From NCBI GenBank assembly GCA_949751835.1, contig CATKHK010000001.1, positions 496,001 through 560,000 on the forward strand: 64,000 nt of DNA, written 5' to 3'. The position numbers and the translations under genes were made by a program. Positions 24,346 through 35,353 of the stretch are shown in pieces. Position 1 is the stretch's first letter. The number at the start of each line of letters is the position of its first letter. Origin of the DNA: Blepharisma japonicum (Eukaryota; Ciliophora; Heterotrichea; Heterotrichida; Blepharismidae). Below the pieces are notes generated by a model, which had not been told where the DNA came from, did not search any database, and saw only the letters and a program-made list of their open reading frames with translations.

Positions 24346-24948
24346 TTATTTTGCAAATTTTTTCTTTAGTTTTTGTCTAAGCTCTTCTTCGAACAGCAGA
24401 CCTCTTGGGACTGGTGGAGCTTCAGCCTCAGAATCTTGAGAAAAAGAAGAACTAAAACGGTCTTGCCTTTCACTTGCCTGCTCTGATTCTTCATCTTTAA
24501 CTGAGCTTGGTTGAGCTGCTGGAACTGGGTCAGGAGTTTTAAGAATTTGAGAAGGTTTTGCTGGTTCTGGTGGTGGTATATTCTGATTTCTCTCTTGTCG
24601 CTCTTTTACTCTGAGTGCAATTTCATCTTTCATGCTTAGCTTGACTGCTGGAGGTTTTGAAGATCCATAAAGAAGATTTTCTATTGGCTTTGGTAAACTT
24701 GCAGAATTAGTAAGTGTGCGGTTTGGATCTGAAGGAGGCTCTAAATAGCTCAATGCAGATCTTCCCCTTAAATGAATTGCATTCAATAACTCTCAATTAT
24801 CAATTTCTTCATGCCAGCAATATGTGTCTCCTGTGATAATACCTTGGCTGAATTTTTCTTTGAATTCATGTATAGTGAAAGGCCCAACTTGTTCATCGTT
24901 TTTAGCTTCATCTATATAATATCAATGTATTTCTTCTAATTTAAACAT
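24346..24948 (-). CDS. GYF_2-type domain protein
   Basis: 200 residues starting at ATG 24948-24946; two TGA=Trp codons lie in the domain. Residues 9-60 match a GYF_2 domain: WYYIDEAKNDEQVGPFTIHE, then G-I-I-T-G-D-T-Y-C-W and a closing W near residue 50. GYF domains bind proline-rich peptides, and GYF_2 is common in eukaryotic and bacterial membrane or regulatory proteins. The remainder is low-complexity, Pro/Ser/Glu-rich (NIPPPEPAKPSQ, PDPVPAAQPSS) with a helical basic tail (EEELRQKLKKKFAK). Without TGA=Trp only the tail would be seen. Partner and pathway unknown. Confidence 0.75.
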
Positions 24949-25296
24949 TAATTTATGTTTAATTTCCTCTGGGTATATCACTTAATATATGGCTCAATTA
25001 ATAAAGATACTTATTATAATAATTTCTGATAATCAATGGAGATGCTAAATTATTAATACTTAAGACTGTTTCCTTCTTTTTTCAGAATTTTTCTAACTTA
25101 ATGTTGAGAATTAGCATTATAGCAACTTTTCTTCCTTTTAAAATTATTAAAATTATGGCATTCATTCATTTCATAAAAATGAAATCTAGTAAATTGCATA
25201 AATAACTCAAAGTCAAAGAAAACTGCTAATAGTTTCAGCAGTATAATCCTAATCCAAAAATTAAATGTGTTCTTATATTAATTATTGTTAACAAAT
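24949..25296. other. AT-rich divergent intergenic region
   Basis: About 350 bp between the divergent GYF and coiled-coil genes, presumably holding both promoters. No motif or gene recognised. Confidence 0.5.
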
Positions 25297-26127
25297 ATGA
25301 AAGGATCGAAATCCCACTTCTCACATCCACTTACTCTTCCAAGAAGCCCATCAACCAAGCTTAAATGCACCAGCTTAACCAGAACAAAATCTCCTAATTT
25401 AATTTCAACCATAAATCCGTCATTAACTCTCACATCATATAAATACAAGCTCCGAGCCTTAAAGAGAGCGAAAAGTCCATGCTTGAATATTTCCAAAACT
25501 TCTATAAATCCCCAGAAATCAGTTTTCTATTCTCCAAAGTCTGTCTGTCAAACAAGTGAAGCATTAATAACTTCTCCTTATTTATCGAAACTATACGAAA
25601 ATGAATCTGAAAATAGTTTCGAATCAACCAATACTTGTCTGTGTACAAACTTAGACAATTATCCAACATCGCCTGATATGATCACATCAGGGATTTTTTC
25701 AAGGTTAGAAGACCCCTATAATTCTCGATCAGTCCAAAGTTTTGAAAGTAAATTCACATCAAGTCCTCAAGCTTTCACATCTCTTAAAGAGGAAATTTTA
25801 AGCGCGAAAGAAATATTTCAGACTGAAATCCAAGCCATCAGAAACGATATGAAAACTATAAAAACTGGGGTTATTAATAAATATAAGGAAAGAGAAGAAC
25901 AAAGCACAAGCGGAAGTGAAAGGCTGGAAATGGAAAGTTTGTATATACAAAAAATCAAAAATAATCAGAAAAAGATTGATATGCTGAAGAAAGAAAATGA
26001 GATGCTTAAAGCAAAATTAAACCAACAAGAAATGTTTTCGGAAGAAGAAAGTAAGATAAAAAAAAGCAGGAGACTGCAAAAAAAATTAGAGGTGATACAA
26101 AATTCAATTGATAAAGAATATGTATAA
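25297..26127 (+). CDS. Hypothetical protein with C-terminal coiled coil
   Basis: 276 residues from the in-frame ATG at 25297 to TAA. The N-terminal half is basic and Ser/Thr/Pro-rich (LTLPRSPSTKLK, RTKSPNLIS, LKRAKSPCLNISK), with repeated K/R-x-SP motifs that could be kinase sites. The C-terminal ~110 residues form a coiled coil (IQKIKNNQKKIDMLKKENEM). No family recognised; possibly a microtubule-associated or cortical protein by composition. Its stop is only 15 bp from the stop of the convergent kinesin gene. Confidence 0.7.
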   Translation: MKGSKSHFSHPLTLPRSPSTKLKCTSLTRTKSPNLISTINPSLTLTSYKYKLRALKRAKSPCLNISKTSINPQKSVFYSPKSVCQTSEALITSPYLSKLYENESENSFESTNTCLCTNLDNYPTSPDMITSGIFSRLEDPYNSRSVQSFESKFTSSPQAFTSLKEEILSAKEIFQTEIQAIRNDMKTIKTGVINKYKEREEQSTSGSERLEMESLYIQKIKNNQKKIDMLKKENEMLKAKLNQQEMFSEEESKIKKSRRLQKKLEVIQNSIDKEYV

Positions 26128-26142
26128 TATTAAATAGATGAG

Positions 26143-28470
26143 TTAACTCAGCTTTCCAATAACTGCTCTTTCAGATCTTCCTGATGATTTACTGTTTAGC
26201 ACATTATTTGCTGATTATAAATTACTGAGCTCGTCAATTTGGTCCATCATGATACCATCAATTAGTGCTTTCTTTCTATTATGCTCTACAATTTTCTTTT
26301 TCTATGTAAGTCTTACTTGTGACTCGAAATATTTTTTATCTTTTTTCAATTTTTTTAACTTTTCTTCTTCTTCATTCTTTCTTTTCGTAGAAATCTCTAT
26401 CTGTTCTTTTTCCTTCAAAACTCTAAGCTCTTCAAGTTTCTTTTTTTGCTGCTCTATATATTTTCTTCGCTTTAATTCCTGCAGCTGCTGTTTTATTTCC
26501 TCTTCTTCTTCCTTTTTTCTTTCTTCTTCAAGTTTTTCAAGCTCTCTTTTGATTTTTTCTTCTCTATAAGCTTCAATTTTTGCCAGTTTAATCATATTGC
26601 TTTCTGCAGCTTTCATAAATTTTTTCCTTTTCTCAGTTTCTACATACTCAGAATATCCAGCGGTTTCCTCAACCTTTGCACTGCTATTTCTATATCTAAT
26701 TGTCATATGTTTTGGTAATCCATTGAAAGAGAGATTGGACCGAGGAGTTTCAGTATTTTCTGATCTAACTGTGGATGAACGAGTTTGTCTTGGATAAGTA
26801 GGCAATGGCAGGACTTCTTTGGGAGGGGTCTGTGGCTTCGGAATTTCATCTGATGATAAATAGTGTTTGCAAGGTGGCTTTAGGGTGCAGATTGGGCATC
26901 TCCCTTCTTTTCCAATTTTGAACTTCAAGTTCTCGACAGCATTTTCTAAATCTTTTTTCCGTCATTCTTCCAAGGTTGACTGTATCCCAGCTCCAGATTC
27001 TAGAGCAGGCAGAATATCCTTTATTTGAGGGGGTGGAGGGAAATCACGAATTTGATTGGATGATGAAGAAGATTTAGATTGAGATGCTGTCACAAAAAAT
27101 GAATTTTCTGTTGACTCCATTTGCTTAAAAGTTTGGAGTTCCAGCCTGAGATTTTTGTTTTCTTGTTTAAGTTTTTCGACTTCTTCAACAGTAATGTCTC
27201 GAGTAATTTTCTTAAGTCGCTCATTTTCTTCCTTCAAGCTCCATATTTGTTGATTGATTTCTTGAAACCCTCCTTTTTTTCTTAAATTCAGCATATCTTT
27301 TAAATGCTGGATTTCTCTTTGAAGTTTTGAAACCAATTGGTCATTGGTGGCTGAAATCTCATTTTTCTTTATTTTTACCATCACTTGCTTAGCTCTGTCT
27401 GCAAATTTTAAAGTATTTATTGTTTCTTCTATATATTCTAATGAAGGAGAAACCGTTGCAATTAATATTGTTCTTGTATTGACAGCTAATGAGTCTTGCA
27501 AAATCCTTGTCAACTTAGACTCTCTAAAAGGTACATGAGCAGAACTTTGAGACCCAAGAGCACTTATAACTTTTCCTAAAATTGATAAAGATTTATTAAT
27601 AAGTGTCATTTCTTGGATATGCTCTTTAACCATATTGGAGTCTTTATCATATTTTTCTGATCCTGCAAGATCACAAAGATTTAGTTTAGCTTTCTTCAAA
27701 ACTCCTCGCTTATTCGCTTTATCACTTTCTAGCAGAATTTGAAAAATCGTATGCGACCTGCTTGAATGATGGTTATATCGGGTCTGCCTGACTATTCTAT
27801 TCTTATCCCCTTGCTCAAGCAAGTAAAAACAATCAGCTGCATTTTGTACGACATATTCCGCGAGATTTTCTACAAAAATCCCATTCACCTTGTCTTCTCT
27901 TATATTTAAAGGCTTATCTCGTGTGGCATTTTGAAGTAAATCATAGATTTTTTCATTATAGATCTGTAAAAAGGAGCAATAAAACGTAAAAGATTTTCCT
28001 TCAGCACATTCCATTAAATGATAAATCGAGTTCAATATGATCCCATATTTAGATGGATCATTAAACATGTGATTAGGGCTTGCTGATTTATACTTTCGAA
28101 TACTCCGATTTTGTGGCTGTTTATAATACACTTGGGGAGCAGGATTATTTTGCTCCCAATCAGATCCAAACATTGTATAGGTTTTGCCTGATCCTGTTTG
28201 TCCATATGCAAATATTGTGCAGTTGAAGCCTTTTACAGTGCCTTCGACTGATGATTTTACATATCCGAAAACATCGTTTTGTGAGGAACCAGATGGAAAA
28301 ATTCGATCATAAGAAGCAGCGATGAAATGGTCGCCATCACTTACTCTGATATTATTATTCTATTTATAAAGTACTTCTTCTAAGTAGACCACAGAATCCT
28401 GAAATTTATCGATAGGTAGGATTGGTCGAACTCTAATAGCAACTTTTAAATTCTCTGAGTTTTCTTCCAT
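26143..28470 (-). CDS. Kinesin, N-terminal motor
   Basis: 760 residues with three 15-nt introns: 28360-28374 (GTACTTTATAAATAG), 26302-26316 (GTAAGACTTACATAG) and 26211-26225 (GTAATTTATAATCAG); the last two bound a 76-nt exon near the 3' end. The motor domain starts at LKVAIRVRPILP and contains the P-loop AYGQTGSGKTYTMFG, switch I YNHHSSRSHTIF, switch II LCDLAGSEKYDKDS and INKSLSILGKVISALG. A neck and coiled coil follow, then a cysteine motif CPICTLKPPCKHYLSSDE, a very long charged helix and a basic tail. It should be a plus-end-directed microtubule motor by motor position. The subfamily is not resolved. Confidence 0.92.
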
Positions 28471-28619
28471 TTTAACTTATTAAAATTCAATTAATGTTAT
28501 TGTAATGAAATTCTTTTCTTTTCTTCTTTTAGCTATTGAATAATCCCAAATAATTGGAAGCCTTGAATTATTTTTGTTGGATTTAATTTTAAAATAAATA
28601 ATTTTAGTTTGCTGATTAA

Positions 28620-28871
28620 TTAAAATAAACTGTCAGATGAGAAGCCACTGTCAGTGCTACTAATATCTCCATAATATAATAAGACATCATCTTCAAGTGA
28701 ACTCATCAAATAATCAATCCTGGCAATCTCAAACTTAGCTTTTTCCAGTTGAGCCATATGATGCTGCTTTACCGCAAAATTAGATTCTTTATCTATTAGA
28801 AACTCCAATATCTTCTTCTCTTTTTCTTTACTAATTTGCTGTAATCTAAAGCGGGCTTGAATTCTATCCAT
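28620..28871 (-). CDS. Small hypothetical helical protein
   Basis: 83 residues from ATG 28871-28869 (MDRIQARFRLQQISKEKEKK) to TAA. Mostly charged helix, with a short acidic Ser-rich tail (DISSTDSGFSSDSLF). The frame stays open upstream to about 28925, but without an ATG. It is divergent from TMEM216, with 63 bp between the starts, so the two may share a promoter. Identity unknown. Confidence 0.5.
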   Translation of the reverse strand: MDRIQARFRLQQISKEKEKKILEFLIDKESNFAVKQHHMAQLEKAKFEIARIDYLMSSLEDDVLLYYGDISSTDSGFSSDSLF

Positions 28872-28934
28872 TTTATAATTTAAATCGAACTTTTTATAAA
28901 ATGGCCCATAAACCAAAAAAATCACATAAATAAA

Positions 28935-29390
28935 ATGCTCAAAAGTAAACCAAACTCCTCACTACCGCTCCAAGTTCTCATATATTTGGACGAATATTAT
29001 ACCTGGTTCTGGTTTTTGATTTCTTTATCTATTTTTGTCATCAAAGGATATTCACTTGAATACCCAAAATATACAGTTGGAGGTGAAGTTGCTGGAATTT
29101 TCTTAGTCACTGCTGTGCAACAATATAGACTTTTTCTAGGTAACTAAGAGTCAGGATCTGTTGGAAACAAAACGGAAGGTGTTGTTTATCTTGTTTGGTT
29201 TATTATATTCAGCATTCCACCGATTATTGGAGCGATTTACTACATTGTTATTCAAACTTATGTGTAAATTTTATTCAGACTCATTTTAGATGTGATAATT
29301 AATGCGGCGTTTTTGGTATTGATAGGACTAGAGTGTCTTATGAGCATAATGACAATTATAAATTTCAAAAGCGCAGAGAAATATAGTTAA
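28935..29390 (+). CDS. TMEM216: TMEM216-family transition-zone membrane protein
   Basis: 141 residues after removing introns at 29140-29154 (GTAACTAAGAGTCAG) and 29264-29278 (GTAAATTTTATTCAG); each carries an in-frame TAA if retained. The spliced protein has four hydrophobic segments and matches TMEM216/TMEM80: PLQVLIYLDEYYTWFWF, KGYSLEYP, QQYRLFLG, and across the second junction IQTYVLILDVIINAAF, where human TMEM216 has LLQTYVLRLEVIMNG. Human TMEM216 is 145 residues. In animals it sits in the ciliary transition zone with the MKS complex and is mutated in Joubert and Meckel syndromes. A role at the gate of this ciliate's many cilia is the natural inference. Confidence 0.88.
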
Positions 29391-29604
29391 TAAAATAATT
29401 TTCATAAATATTATGCAATTCAAGTCTTTATTGCTGAAAATTAATTTATTTTGAAAAAAATATTTGATGAGAATTATAATTCTAACGCAATTGCGAAAAA
29501 TTTTATTATGACTTTCTTTATTTTTAAGTTGATACATAAAACATAAAATACTAAACGTGATTATCCTGTAATAGAGATTTATTAAATAATATTGCAATGA
29601 TATA

Positions 29605-30693
29605 ATGTCTGAGTTCAAAACAAATTGTTACGAATGCAAGCATCCAATTTCTATTCAAGGTTGTGATGGCCCTCTAATAGATTCTAATGATATACAGAAC
29701 TTAGATGCTTCTCTATACGAAGATGTTATGAAAACAGATCGAATATTGGAGCTTGCCTCTTCAGATACTCAAGATACTCAAGTCCTTTGCATGAACTGCT
29801 TAAACCAGCTGATTTCTTCCCTTCAAAAGCGAATACAAGAAGAAAATGACACTAAACTTCTTTTAGAAAACCAGCTAGAAATCTTTTCTCAACAGCTTGA
29901 AGAAGACTCCAGCGAAGATTCAACCGAAGAGCAAATTGAAGAGCTCAAGTCAAAAATCATGGAATATAAATTAGAAATCAAGGCACAAAACAACGAATTC
30001 AAAAGTGTTCAAAAAGATTTAAACGAACTTGTACAAAAAGAACAAGAGTTTTGAAAGGAAGCGAGTGCATTAGAAATAAAGCTGCTTGATTTTGAAGAGT
30101 CAAACGCAGAAGTGGCACAAAGAATGAAAATTGCTGAAGAAGAGCTTTCACTTCTAAACAGAATCAATGTGCTTAATGAAATATTTTATATCAGCTCAGA
30201 AAATCAGTTCGGTACAATAAGTGGATTGAGGCTAGGAAGACTTGACTCTGATATCGTGTCATGGGAAGAAATTAATGCAGCTTGAGGACAATGCGTACTT
30301 TTATTGTCAACACTTTCAAGAATTAAAGGATTCAAAAGTGCACAGTGTAATCTTTATCCGCTTGGAAGCTTTTCCAGAATTGCTCCCGTGCATGATGATT
30401 CAAATCGATTTGAAATGTAAAGATAATATAGGTTTTGCTCTGACACGGCTTTTGCAAAAATGATAGGAAGATTTAATACAGCTCAACAATATTACTTAGA
30501 TTGCTTATTGGAACTTTCTTTATTGATGGAAACTGAAGACCAAGGGCTGTCTTTGCCATATAAAATAGAGAATCATAAGATAGGGCAAATTCCAATAAAG
30601 CTAGATATAGGAAATAAAGAAAACTGGACAAGAGCTTTACGATTTATGCTTCAAAATTTGAAATACTTGCTACTAAGATGCATAAGAGATTAA
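29605..30693 (+). CDS. BECN1: Beclin-1 / Atg6 (Vps30) homologue
   Basis: 357 residues after splicing one intron at 30417-30431 (GTAAAGATAATATAG); two conserved Trp codons are TGA. The N-terminus has paired cysteine motifs (CYECKHPI and CMNCLNQL) as in animal Beclin. A coiled coil spans ~75-175, then comes the evolutionarily conserved/BARA domain: NVLNEIFYIS, QFGTISGLRLGRL, WEEINAAWGQCVLLL, YPLGSFSRI, and across the intron DDSNRFEMFCSDTAFAKMIG, ending in WTRALRFMLQNLKYLL. Beclin is a core subunit of the Vps34 PI3-kinase complexes that start autophagosomes and act in endosomal sorting. It is shorter than human Beclin (450), mainly through loss of the N-terminal BH3 region. Confidence 0.93.
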
Positions 30694-30804
30694 TAATTGC
30701 TAAAAAATTCTCTTTTCAACCTTAGCTCCGTTTACGCTTTGTTTAAATTAAATTTAATATATATGCTACAAATAAATCAAAGTATTTAAAAAAGCCACTT
30801 TAAA

Positions 30805-32136
30805 ATGGGATGCCAATGCACAAGAGATTACAACTTTGATGAGCTTGATAATATACATTATGAAAGATATGCAAGATTGCATGTAAAAGAAATAATTGGT
30901 GCTAGAGAGATCATCTCTAACTTATATATTGAACTGCTTCCACCGATGAGTGAATTATTTTTTTCAGACACAGATGGTGGTATGCGCTATAAAATATCTG
31001 GCTGCTGCATATCAGGGCAAGATCCTCATAATTATTTTACCCAAAAATGTAAAGACAGTTTCTTTGTGGCTCAAACCCCTGAAACTTTAACTTTAATTTT
31101 CGGGATATTTGATGGCCATGGAACTGAAGGAAGCAAGGTTATTGAGTTTTGTAAGTCTTATATGGAAAAGTTTATTTTTGAAAATGAAAAAATGTTTAGA
31201 AATCACAGAAAAGAAGCTCTTGAAGCGATGTTTATTTCTTGTGACGAAAAATTATCTGATACTGACATTGATTGCACCATGTCTGGAACAACAGTATTAA
31301 TGCTTATTATTGACCCAAAAGAAATTTCTGTAGCGACGATAGGTAAAAACAAAGCTATATTAGCTACTATTCCAGAGATTAGAAAAGAGGTAAGCTCTCT
31401 TGTTTTATCTGCAGAAAATCGGCCTTTGCAAAAAATTCTTACACCAGTTACGCTATCGGTGGATCATAAGCCAAGCAACCCTGAGGAGTTTAAGAGGATT
31501 TCAAAAGCTGGAGGAGTTGTAAAAAAACTTGTAGACTCTAACGGAAGATCTATTGGACCTTCAAGAGTGTTTCTTAAAGGGGCAAACATTCCAGGACTTG
31601 CAGTATCAAGGTCGATTGGTGATATATTAGGTCATAGAGTTGGTGTAATTCCAGATCCAATTTACTCCAATTTTTATTATACCAAAGCCACTGATAAATT
31701 TATAGTTGCAGCCTCAGATGGAATTTGGCAAGTGATGGACGATATTGAAGTCATTAACTTTGTGGATAGACACAAAAAATATTGCCTGAAGCGTAAAGGT
31801 AATGGCGAATATCCTGCAAGACCCTCAAATTCGACAATAGCTCGCTTATTATGTGAAGAAGCAAGAAGAAAATGACTTCTTGAAGTAGAAAAAAATGATG
31901 TTATTATTGATGATATTTCATGTGTAATAGTAGAATATGCTGGATTGAAAACAAACTATATGACAAGCAATGATGAAAAAATAGAAGAGCATACAGAAAG
32001 CTTCAATGAAACTGAGGTAGAGCCAATAAGTATTAACCCTGATGTGAATTTCGTCACAAGTAGCATGATTTATATTGAAGAAGGTCTTGAATTGTCTGAT
32101 ATATATAATACAATTGCTAGCTATAATAGTAAATAA
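30805..32136 (+). CDS. PP2C-family (PPM) protein phosphatase, probably myristoylated
   Basis: 443 residues with one TGA=Trp at 31873-31875. The N-terminus MGCQCTRDY fits N-myristoylation with adjacent Cys for palmitoylation, as in several membrane-bound ciliate PP2Cs. Mn/Mg-dependent phosphatase motifs in order: FGIFDGHGTEGSKV (~residue 100), TMSGTTVLMLI, PGLAVSRSIGD, AASDGIWQVMDDIEVI and VIIDDISCVIVEY, which supply the metal-binding Asp residues. It should dephosphorylate Ser/Thr substrates; targets unknown. A short acidic C-terminal extension follows the catalytic domain. Confidence 0.92.
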
Positions 32137-32211
32137 TCCATTTTTATTTTACTTATAACAAAAAGAATGTAAATGGTTATCTAAATCAAAAAGCATAAAT
32201 TGATATTTATG

Positions 32212-33114
<903 letters not shown>

Positions 33115-33271
33115 TTAAATGGCAAATTTTTAATATTAGATATCCAGCCATTATAATTCAGTCTGCTAGCTTATTATTTGAAAAATGTCTCTAAATTAAT
33201 TATATATAAGATATTTACAATTAGTTATAAGCTAAAGCTTTCTTATATTGGCAGTTTATTTAAGAAACGTG

Positions 33272-34399
33272 TTATGTGTTTTCATCTAAATAAATTCCGC
33301 CAACAACGCTGTCATTATTGTCCAACGGAGGAAAGTCACTTGTCGAGCAATTATCTTTATCTTCGTAAATAATTTTTAAATCACGATCATTTCTACCAGC
33401 TGTTTCTTTGATTCTTTCAATGGTTTCAATACTGAAATCATACCCTGAAATATCAATAATCTAAATATTCATTACTTCTAGTGCTTTGTGCTTTAATATT
33501 AAAGCAATAAGATCTTCTCCAATATCATTTTGGTCTACATCGTTATATTCTATATGCAATTCAAGCAAGTGATCTGAGGATCCCAGTGAGCTTAAAATTC
33601 CTTTTATCCCTGAATTCCCCAAGCATGCATCTCCACAGGCTAAAATGCTTAAATATTTTAGACCTCGAGAAACTTTTGCAAGTGCTGAATAAGCACAGGG
33701 ATCATTAATGTAGTTTCCTTCCACTTTCAAAATCTGTATTTTTTCATTAAAAGCCAGCCCTCTGCATAAAGAAACAATTCCTTGCTTCTTAATATCATTT
33801 CACGAAAAATTTATTTCCCTTAGGCTTCTCATATCTTCAAATGCATTACTAATCGCTACTGCTCCTTTATCACCTATATTGCATTTTTCCATTGATAAAG
33901 CATGTAATTTTAGCTCTTTTGCGTTTTTTAATGCTTCAGATAATGCCAAAGATCCTTCAGTCCCCAGAGGGTTGAAGTCCAATTTCAAAGTTTTAAGCGT
34001 TGATGTGTTTTCTAGTAAAAATCCAATTGTGTCCATAGACTGCTGAACCAAAAAATTATTTGACAAGTCAAGTTCTCTTAATTCTCTGAAGCCTAAAAGG
34101 GTCTTCGCTAAAATATCCAAAATTCTTGGAGAGCTCATTTCGTCTCACTCAGCAAAGATATGACTTAAGTTAGCTGTATTTATATTTGGGCATTCTTGAA
34201 TTATCTCTGCCAAGCTTTCCATTGCTTCTTCTGAATATGTGTTGTGACTGAGTCCGAATTCAGTAACATCTAATTTATACGCATCTAGTTGAGAGCAGTA
34301 TTTGTAGGTGTCTTCTGAGCTTTCAAAATGCTTTTCCAAGGGTGGAATTTCAAATACAGAGAACTCTTCTTGAGGCTGTTCTGAAAAAAGAATGCCCAT
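33272..34399 (-). CDS. RanGAP-like leucine-rich-repeat protein
   Basis: 370 residues after removing one intron at 33461-33475 (GTAATGAATATTTAG), which joins HKALE to IIDISGYDFSIETIERIK. Without it the protein appears to stop at TAG 33461. At least seven RNase-inhibitor-type LRRs are visible (LRELDLSNNFLVQQSMDTIG, LKTLKLDFNPLGTEGSLALS, LREINFSWNDIKKQGIVSLC). The segment before the first clear repeat (NLSHIFAEWDEM) resembles the DLSNIFTGR region of RanGAP/Rna1, but the catalytic Arg position is Trp or Glu, so GAP activity is uncertain. It could be a non-catalytic RI-type LRR protein instead. Confidence 0.7.
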
Positions 34400-34550
34400 T
34401 AACGTTTGCAAATTCTATGCTTTTTTTTGGGTGCAATAATAACTCTAAAATTTATACTAAATTTTTGATATCATTATTTATTGGAATTAACTTTTAAAAA
34501 ATAGCTAAAATTAAGTCATCAAGGGCAGCATGGTATTAGAAATGGAAAAA

Positions 34551-34892
34551 TTAATTTTTGTTTAGGTCGCCAGTTGTTCTAGCGAACTGAGTGCTTCTTG
34601 AGCTTAATTCTGTCCTCTCCAAATAAGGTCTCAGCGTGGATTTTGCTCTGACCATTCTGAATGTTGATTTTGATGTCTTATTCATACCTTTCGAGGAATC
34701 CCCGAAGAACAAAGACCTCTTTACTCGGTCGCCTGCAAATACTGAAGCAGATCTCCTCTCTGGCACACATTTAGCTTCGCTTAATATCCTTTTGAGGGTG
34801 CCTTGAGGCTTGTGATTAATTGAATCTCTGACTTAAAATTACATTCTTTTCATAACATAAGTTCTCAAACTATCAATCTTGTATCGCAACAT
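34551..34892 (-). CDS. Small hypothetical basic protein with one intron
   Basis: 108 residues after removing the 15-nt intron 34828-34842 (GTAATTTTAAGTCAG). The first exon encodes MLRYKIDSLRTYVMKRI and the second continues DSINHKPQGTLKRILSE. The protein is Arg/Lys/Ser-rich with no recognised domain. Support comes from the consensus intron, the open frame on both sides and the ATG. It lies 21 bp downstream of the next gene's stop on the same strand. Confidence 0.6.
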
Positions 34893-34913
34893 TTTATTAC
34901 TATTATCAAGTGT

Positions 34914-35303
34914 CTAATTGGCAGATACGTTTAAATCGTTTGCTGCTTCTTGTATTGTTTTAAATCTGATGCGGTTAGTGTACATTATTTTGTTTAGGCA
35001 TTTTTCGGTATATTTGGATTTGATTTTTCCAGTTACGAGGTCAAAATCTTCATCAAAAGTTCCTGTTCCACATTCAACTAATTTTGCAGGTTTTTGTGGC
35101 GTTTCGTATATCGGACTATACATATTCACATGAGCAGATATTTGGCAGTCTTCTCTGGGTATTTTGCGAAGAGGACTTCGTTCATGTAAAGTGTCAGCAG
35201 ACTTTAAGGGAGAAGAACTGAGTGTTTGTACTGCTCTGCTGCTTCTACTTGGAAGTCTATGTATATGTTCATATATGCAAGAACGTAATTGGGCTTCTGC
35301 CAT
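34914..35303 (-). CDS. Hypothetical protein
   Basis: 129 residues from ATG 35303-35301 to TAG. Ser/Arg-rich N-terminal half (RLPSRSSRAVQTLSSSPLKS), a short ordered-looking region KLVECGTGTFDEDFDLVTGK and a helical C-terminus. No family recognised. It starts 50 bp downstream of the stop of the zinc-rich gene on the same strand. Confidence 0.6.
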   Translation of the reverse strand: MAEAQLRSCIYEHIHRLPSRSSRAVQTLSSSPLKSADTLHERSPLRKIPREDCQISAHVNMYSPIYETPQKPAKLVECGTGTFDEDFDLVTGKIKSKYTEKCLNKIMYTNRIRFKTIQEAANDLNVSAN

Positions 35304-35353
35304 TTTATTATAAAAATGAGGTATATCTATTACCCTATTAAGCTGCAATTCTC

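Noticed and set aside
30400-30470. Apparent frameshift/stop in Beclin suggesting a pseudogene.
   Set aside because: A consensus 15-nt intron (30417-30431) explains it and restores the conserved domain; the same reasoning clears TMEM216, CK2beta, uL11m, SPCS1, Rab and others.
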